A stretch of DNA of 7,644 nucleotides from Acetobacteraceae bacterium (GTDB lineage: Bacteria; Pseudomonadota; Alphaproteobacteria; Acetobacterales; Acetobacteraceae). The stretch lies in assembly GCA_003164305.1 (NCBI GenBank), contig PLSZ01000090.1:13822-21465 (forward strand), in the 5' to 3' direction. Made by a program: the position numbers and the translations under genes. The notes below the pieces were generated by a model. That model worked only from the letters and a program-made list of their open reading frames with translations. It was not told the origin of the DNA and ran no database searches. Positions 5,490 to 7,644 of this stretch are shown one piece after another (position 1 is the first letter of the stretch; every line of letters starts with the position of its first letter).

Positions 5490-6833
5490 ATGACGTCCCT
5501 GCCGATCGACCAACTGATCGACACGCAACGCGGCCTGATCAGTCGTGAAATCTTTGTCTCGCCCGAGTTTCACAAGGAAGAACTGGAGCGCCTGTTCAGC
5601 CGTGCCTGGCTGTTCGTTGGTCATGAAAGCCAGATCCCGAATCCCGGCGACTATTTCACCTCTCGCATGGGAGACGAATCCGTCATCCTGTGTCGTGACG
5701 CCCAGGGCAAGGTGCACGTCTTCCTTAACTCGTGCCGGCATCGGGGGATGAAAATTTGCCGCTACGAGCAGGGCAATACATCGCTATTCGTTTGTCCGTA
5801 TCATTCGTGGAGCTATACGACCGATGGCAAGCTGCAAGGCGTACCGCTGTATCGTGCGCTGTACGAAGGCACCCTCGACCGCGCCGAGTGGTCGCTGATC
5901 GAGGTCCCGAAACTGGAGATATACAAGAGCACCGTCTGGGCTTCGTGGGACCCGGAGGCGCCCGACCTGATGACGTATTTCGGCGGCGCGGTGGATCATC
6001 TCGATCAGGTGCTGGATTGCCGGGACGGAAGGCCCGGCGGGTCCGAGGTGATTGGTGTACAAAAATGGATCCTCCCAACCAACTGGAAGTTCGCGGCGGA
6101 GAATTTCCTTGGCGACACCTATCACAATCCGTCGCACCGGTCCGTGGATATGATCGGCATCGGACCTTCGGCGCAACGGGGCCAGCGGCGCGACAACGAA
6201 TATGCCAAGGGGCAGCACGTCTGGGTCGGCTTTCCGCAGGGCCACGGCATGCACAGCGTGCATATGCCGGAACAATTCGACTATCAAACGGGTTACGCAC
6301 AATATCCGGAGGTCGAGGAATATTTCCGCCAGGCGTTTTACGAGCGGCAACGCCGGCTTGGCGATAAAGCACGGCTTTTGCCGTTTACCGGCAATTTATT
6401 CCCCAACACGTCCTGGCATGGCCGCCAGCCGCGCGCGTTGTGCGTCTGGCATCCCCACGGCACGACGGAAACCGAGGCCTGGCGGTTCTTCCTGGTCGAT
6501 GCCGACGCGCCCGCTTTTGTGAAGGACGTGCTGCGGCATTTCTACATGCGCTATTCCGGACCCGCCGGCATGACCGAGCAGGACGACATGGAAAACTGGC
6601 TCTATGCGACGCAGGCCAGCAAAGGCACGATCGCGCGGCGCTATCCGTTCAATTATCAGATGTCGATGGGCGCTTATAAAGTGGACGATCCGGTTCCCGG
6701 CATGGTCTCGACGCAGATCACCGACCAGACGCCGCGCAATTACTACCGGGTTTACGCCCGATATCTGAAAGGCGAGTTGTGGGACTCGTTACTCGGCCGC
6801 GATCTGGCGCCGTTGCGGGACGCGGCGGAATGA
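5490..6833 (+). CDS. Rieske non-heme iron ring-hydroxylating oxygenase, alpha (catalytic) subunit
   Basis: A 447-residue alpha subunit, normal length, which takes electrons through a [2Fe-2S] cluster and activates O2 at a mononuclear iron to hydroxylate an aromatic or related substrate. The Rieske motif is complete: C82-R-H84, 17 residues, C102-P-Y-H105. The catalytic domain has NWKFAAENFLGDTYH (198-212), with Asp209 as the likely bridge between neighbouring subunits and His212 and His216 as iron ligands. The third ligand is an Asp in EQDDMENW (363-370), Asp365 or Asp366. The spacing between the two histidines is x3, whereas naphthalene and benzoate dioxygenases have x4 and biphenyl dioxygenases x5. 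The start at 5490 has GGAGGA at good distance and begins at the expected family N-terminus. Its stop overlaps the beta-subunit start by four bases (ATGA). No ferredoxin or reductase gene is visible, so electrons must come from proteins encoded elsewhere. The substrate cannot be read from sequence. Confidence 0.95.
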   Translation: MTSLPIDQLIDTQRGLISREIFVSPEFHKEELERLFSRAWLFVGHESQIPNPGDYFTSRMGDESVILCRDAQGKVHVFLNSCRHRGMKICRYEQGNTSLFVCPYHSWSYTTDGKLQGVPLYRALYEGTLDRAEWSLIEVPKLEIYKSTVWASWDPEAPDLMTYFGGAVDHLDQVLDCRDGRPGGSEVIGVQKWILPTNWKFAAENFLGDTYHNPSHRSVDMIGIGPSAQRGQRRDNEYAKGQHVWVGFPQGHGMHSVHMPEQFDYQTGYAQYPEVEEYFRQAFYERQRRLGDKARLLPFTGNLFPNTSWHGRQPRALCVWHPHGTTETEAWRFFLVDADAPAFVKDVLRHFYMRYSGPAGMTEQDDMENWLYATQASKGTIARRYPFNYQMSMGAYKVDDPVPGMVSTQITDQTPRNYYRVYARYLKGELWDSLLGRDLAPLRDAAE

Positions 6834-7369
6834 AACGGGGACTCGCCTGGTTCGAACTGAAGCAGGAGGTCGAAGAGTTCCTGTATCAGGAAGCCGACCT
6901 GCTGGACGCACGCAAATTCCGCGAGTGGCTCGATCTGCTGGCCGAGGATCTGGTTTATTTCATGCCAATCCGCCGCAACGTGAAGTTCGGCGAGCAGGAC
7001 GCGCGAGAGAACACGCGGCAAGGGGAAGGCATTTCCTGGTTCGACGAAGACAAGTGGACGGTCACCAAACGCGTCGAGCAGATCCTGACCGGTGTGCATT
7101 ACGCGGAAGAACCCTTGTCCCGGGTCACGCACATGGTCAGCAACATTCGTTTGCTAGACGTGGCGCCATCGGTGGAAGATCCGCTTGAGGTCACGGTCGG
7201 CAGCCGCTTTCTGGTGTTCCAGAGTCGCGTTGAATACGAGAACTATACGTTTATCGGCCGGCGGACCGATACGCTGCGGCGGAACGGCGAGTCATGGCTG
7301 ATCGCGCGGCGCGAACTGATCCTGGAACAGAACGTATTGCTGGCGAAGAATTTGAGCGTTCTGTTTTAG
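6830..7369 (+). CDS. Ring-hydroxylating oxygenase, beta subunit
   Basis: A 179-residue small subunit with the NTF2/SnoaL-like cone fold that assembles with alpha subunits, usually as alpha3-beta3, and is mainly structural. Features typical of the family are the N-terminal helix VEEFLYQEADLLDARKFREW (14-33), LLAEDLVYFMPIRRN (36-50), the RVTHMVSNIRLL segment (98-109), VGSRFLVFQSR (123-133), and the C-terminal GRRTDTLRRNGESWLIARRE (143-162), ending in a hydrophobic tail LAKNLSVLF. The start shares ATGA with the alpha stop and has only a weak purine-rich sequence before it, so translation probably depends on coupling to the alpha gene, which would keep the two in proportion. The presence of a beta subunit places the enzyme among the alpha-beta oxygenases (benzoate, naphthalene, biphenyl types) rather than the alpha-only phthalate type. 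Confidence 0.93.
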   Translation: MKRGLAWFELKQEVEEFLYQEADLLDARKFREWLDLLAEDLVYFMPIRRNVKFGEQDARENTRQGEGISWFDEDKWTVTKRVEQILTGVHYAEEPLSRVTHMVSNIRLLDVAPSVEDPLEVTVGSRFLVFQSRVEYENYTFIGRRTDTLRRNGESWLIARRELILEQNVLLAKNLSVLF

Positions 7370-7382
7370 GGAGGAGACGGGG

Positions 7383-7568
7383 ATGATTGAACTGATCGCG
7401 GTTCCGGTCGGCGCGAAATTGAGCCTGATTGGCGATATCACGGCCGAGGTTATCGAGAAAATCGACGACGAGTGGGTGAAAGTGCGGTTGATCGAGGTGC
7501 CCGAGGGGAAAGGCACAGTCGGAGACGAGGAGCTTTGCCACGCCACCGATGTGAAGGACGTTCTGTAG
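7383..7568 (+). CDS. Small acidic protein of unknown function (61 aa)
   Basis: Not recognised as a named family. The start at 7383 is preceded six bases upstream by a strong GGAGGAG (7370-7376), which begins right after the beta-subunit stop, and the spacing to that gene is only 13 bases. These are good signs of a real gene in the same operon. The protein is acidic and appears rich in beta strand: MIELIAVPVG, KLSLIGD, TAEVIEK, EWVKVRLIEVP, then a Gly-rich turn (41-47) and GDEELCHATDVKDVL. The alternation of short strands with an EWVKVR core suggests a small SH3/KOW-like barrel, but this is an impression from pattern only. It has one cysteine (Cys52, next to His53) and no iron-sulphur motif, so it does not look like the missing ferredoxin. 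No signal peptide or membrane segment is seen. It may be an accessory, stability or regulatory partner of the oxygenase; that is inference from position. Confidence 0.7.
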   Translation: MIELIAVPVGAKLSLIGDITAEVIEKIDDEWVKVRLIEVPEGKGTVGDEELCHATDVKDVL

Positions 7569-7644
7569 CCGGGTCTCCAGCAGCGCCGGAATCTTGACTC
7601 TGGCTAGAAAGCAAGACTCTACCACGGAGAACACTGAGGGCCAC
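7569..7644. other. Non-coding tail after the small gene
   Basis: Seventy-six bases with no credible gene up to the window edge. There is no strong terminator: the best inverted repeat is TCTTG (7592-7596) against CAAGA (7612-7616), five pairs with a 15-base loop and no T-run. GACTCT occurs twice (7596-7601 and 7615-7620). The end holds the short CAC-GAG repeat described separately. Confidence 0.5.
7623..7640. repeat. Two degenerate 9-base CAC-GAG units at window edge
   Basis: CACGGAGAA (7623-7631) is followed directly by CACTGAGGG (7632-7640), agreeing at six of nine positions, and the window ends in CCAC. Short tandem CACGGAG-type units are a dispersed intergenic element in many bacterial genomes, and this may be the edge of one. 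Two units, one imperfect, are weak evidence. Confidence 0.3.

Noticed and set aside
4532..5524. 330-codon minus-strand open frame
   Set aside because: Opposite to the hydratase gene, with shadow-like composition; the plus-strand frame carries the clear hot-dog motifs.
5725..6372. Minus- and plus-strand alternative frames within the oxygenase alpha gene
   Set aside because: The Rieske and iron-site motifs fix the frame beginning at 5490; the others lack motifs and ribosome binding sites.
7592..7616. Inverted repeat TCTTG/CAAGA as a terminator
   Set aside because: Only five pairs with a 15-base loop and no T-run after it.

Overview
This window looks like part of a catabolic gene cluster from a GC-rich Gram-negative bacterium. 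An alphaproteobacterium such as a member of the Rhodospirillales/Acetobacteraceae is plausible, but no taxonomic marker gene is present, so this rests only on base composition, purine-rich Shine-Dalgarno sites and gene content. Coding density is very high: no non-coding stretch exceeds 80 bases. No RNA gene, insertion sequence, CRISPR array or origin was seen.

Layout. On the minus strand, reading leftwards from about 1859, are a family III (CaiB/BaiF) CoA-transferase (675-1859) and, 30 bases further on, the N-terminal part of an ABC-transporter periplasmic binding protein of the branched-chain amino acid type (start at 644, running off the left edge). A 72-base intergenic region (1860-1931) separates this pair from a rightward series. 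That series is: a small antibiotic-biosynthesis-monooxygenase-fold protein (1932-2231); a 65-base gap holding a perfect 10-bp hairpin; two adjacent acyl-CoA dehydrogenase subunits (2297-3520 and 3520-4611); a two-domain MaoC/FAS1-type hot-dog hydratase (4604-5461); the alpha and beta subunits of a Rieske ring-hydroxylating oxygenase (5490-6833 and 6830-7369); and a 61-residue protein of unknown function (7383-7568). The last 76 bases are non-coding and hold a short degenerate CAC-GAG repeat. Junctions overlap by 1, 8 and 4 bases in the series, so much of it is probably one translationally coupled operon.

How the genes may work together (inference). The binding protein would bring in an organic acid or aromatic/alicyclic acid. 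The CoA-transferase would make its CoA thioester. The acyl-CoA dehydrogenase pair would introduce an alpha,beta double bond and the hydratase would add water, as in a beta-oxidation-like side-chain or ring process. The Rieske oxygenase would hydroxylate a ring or another unactivated carbon. The oxygenase's ferredoxin/reductase, a hydroxyacyl-CoA dehydrogenase, a thiolase and any ring-cleavage enzyme are not in the window, so the substrate cannot be named.

Points that stand out: a probable heteromeric acyl-CoA dehydrogenase in which only the first subunit keeps a candidate catalytic glutamate, moved to the isovaleryl-type position; a Rieske oxygenase alpha subunit whose two iron-ligand histidines are spaced H-x3-H rather than the usual H-x4/5-H; the uncharacterised 61-residue protein directly behind the beta subunit; and the intergenic hairpin.
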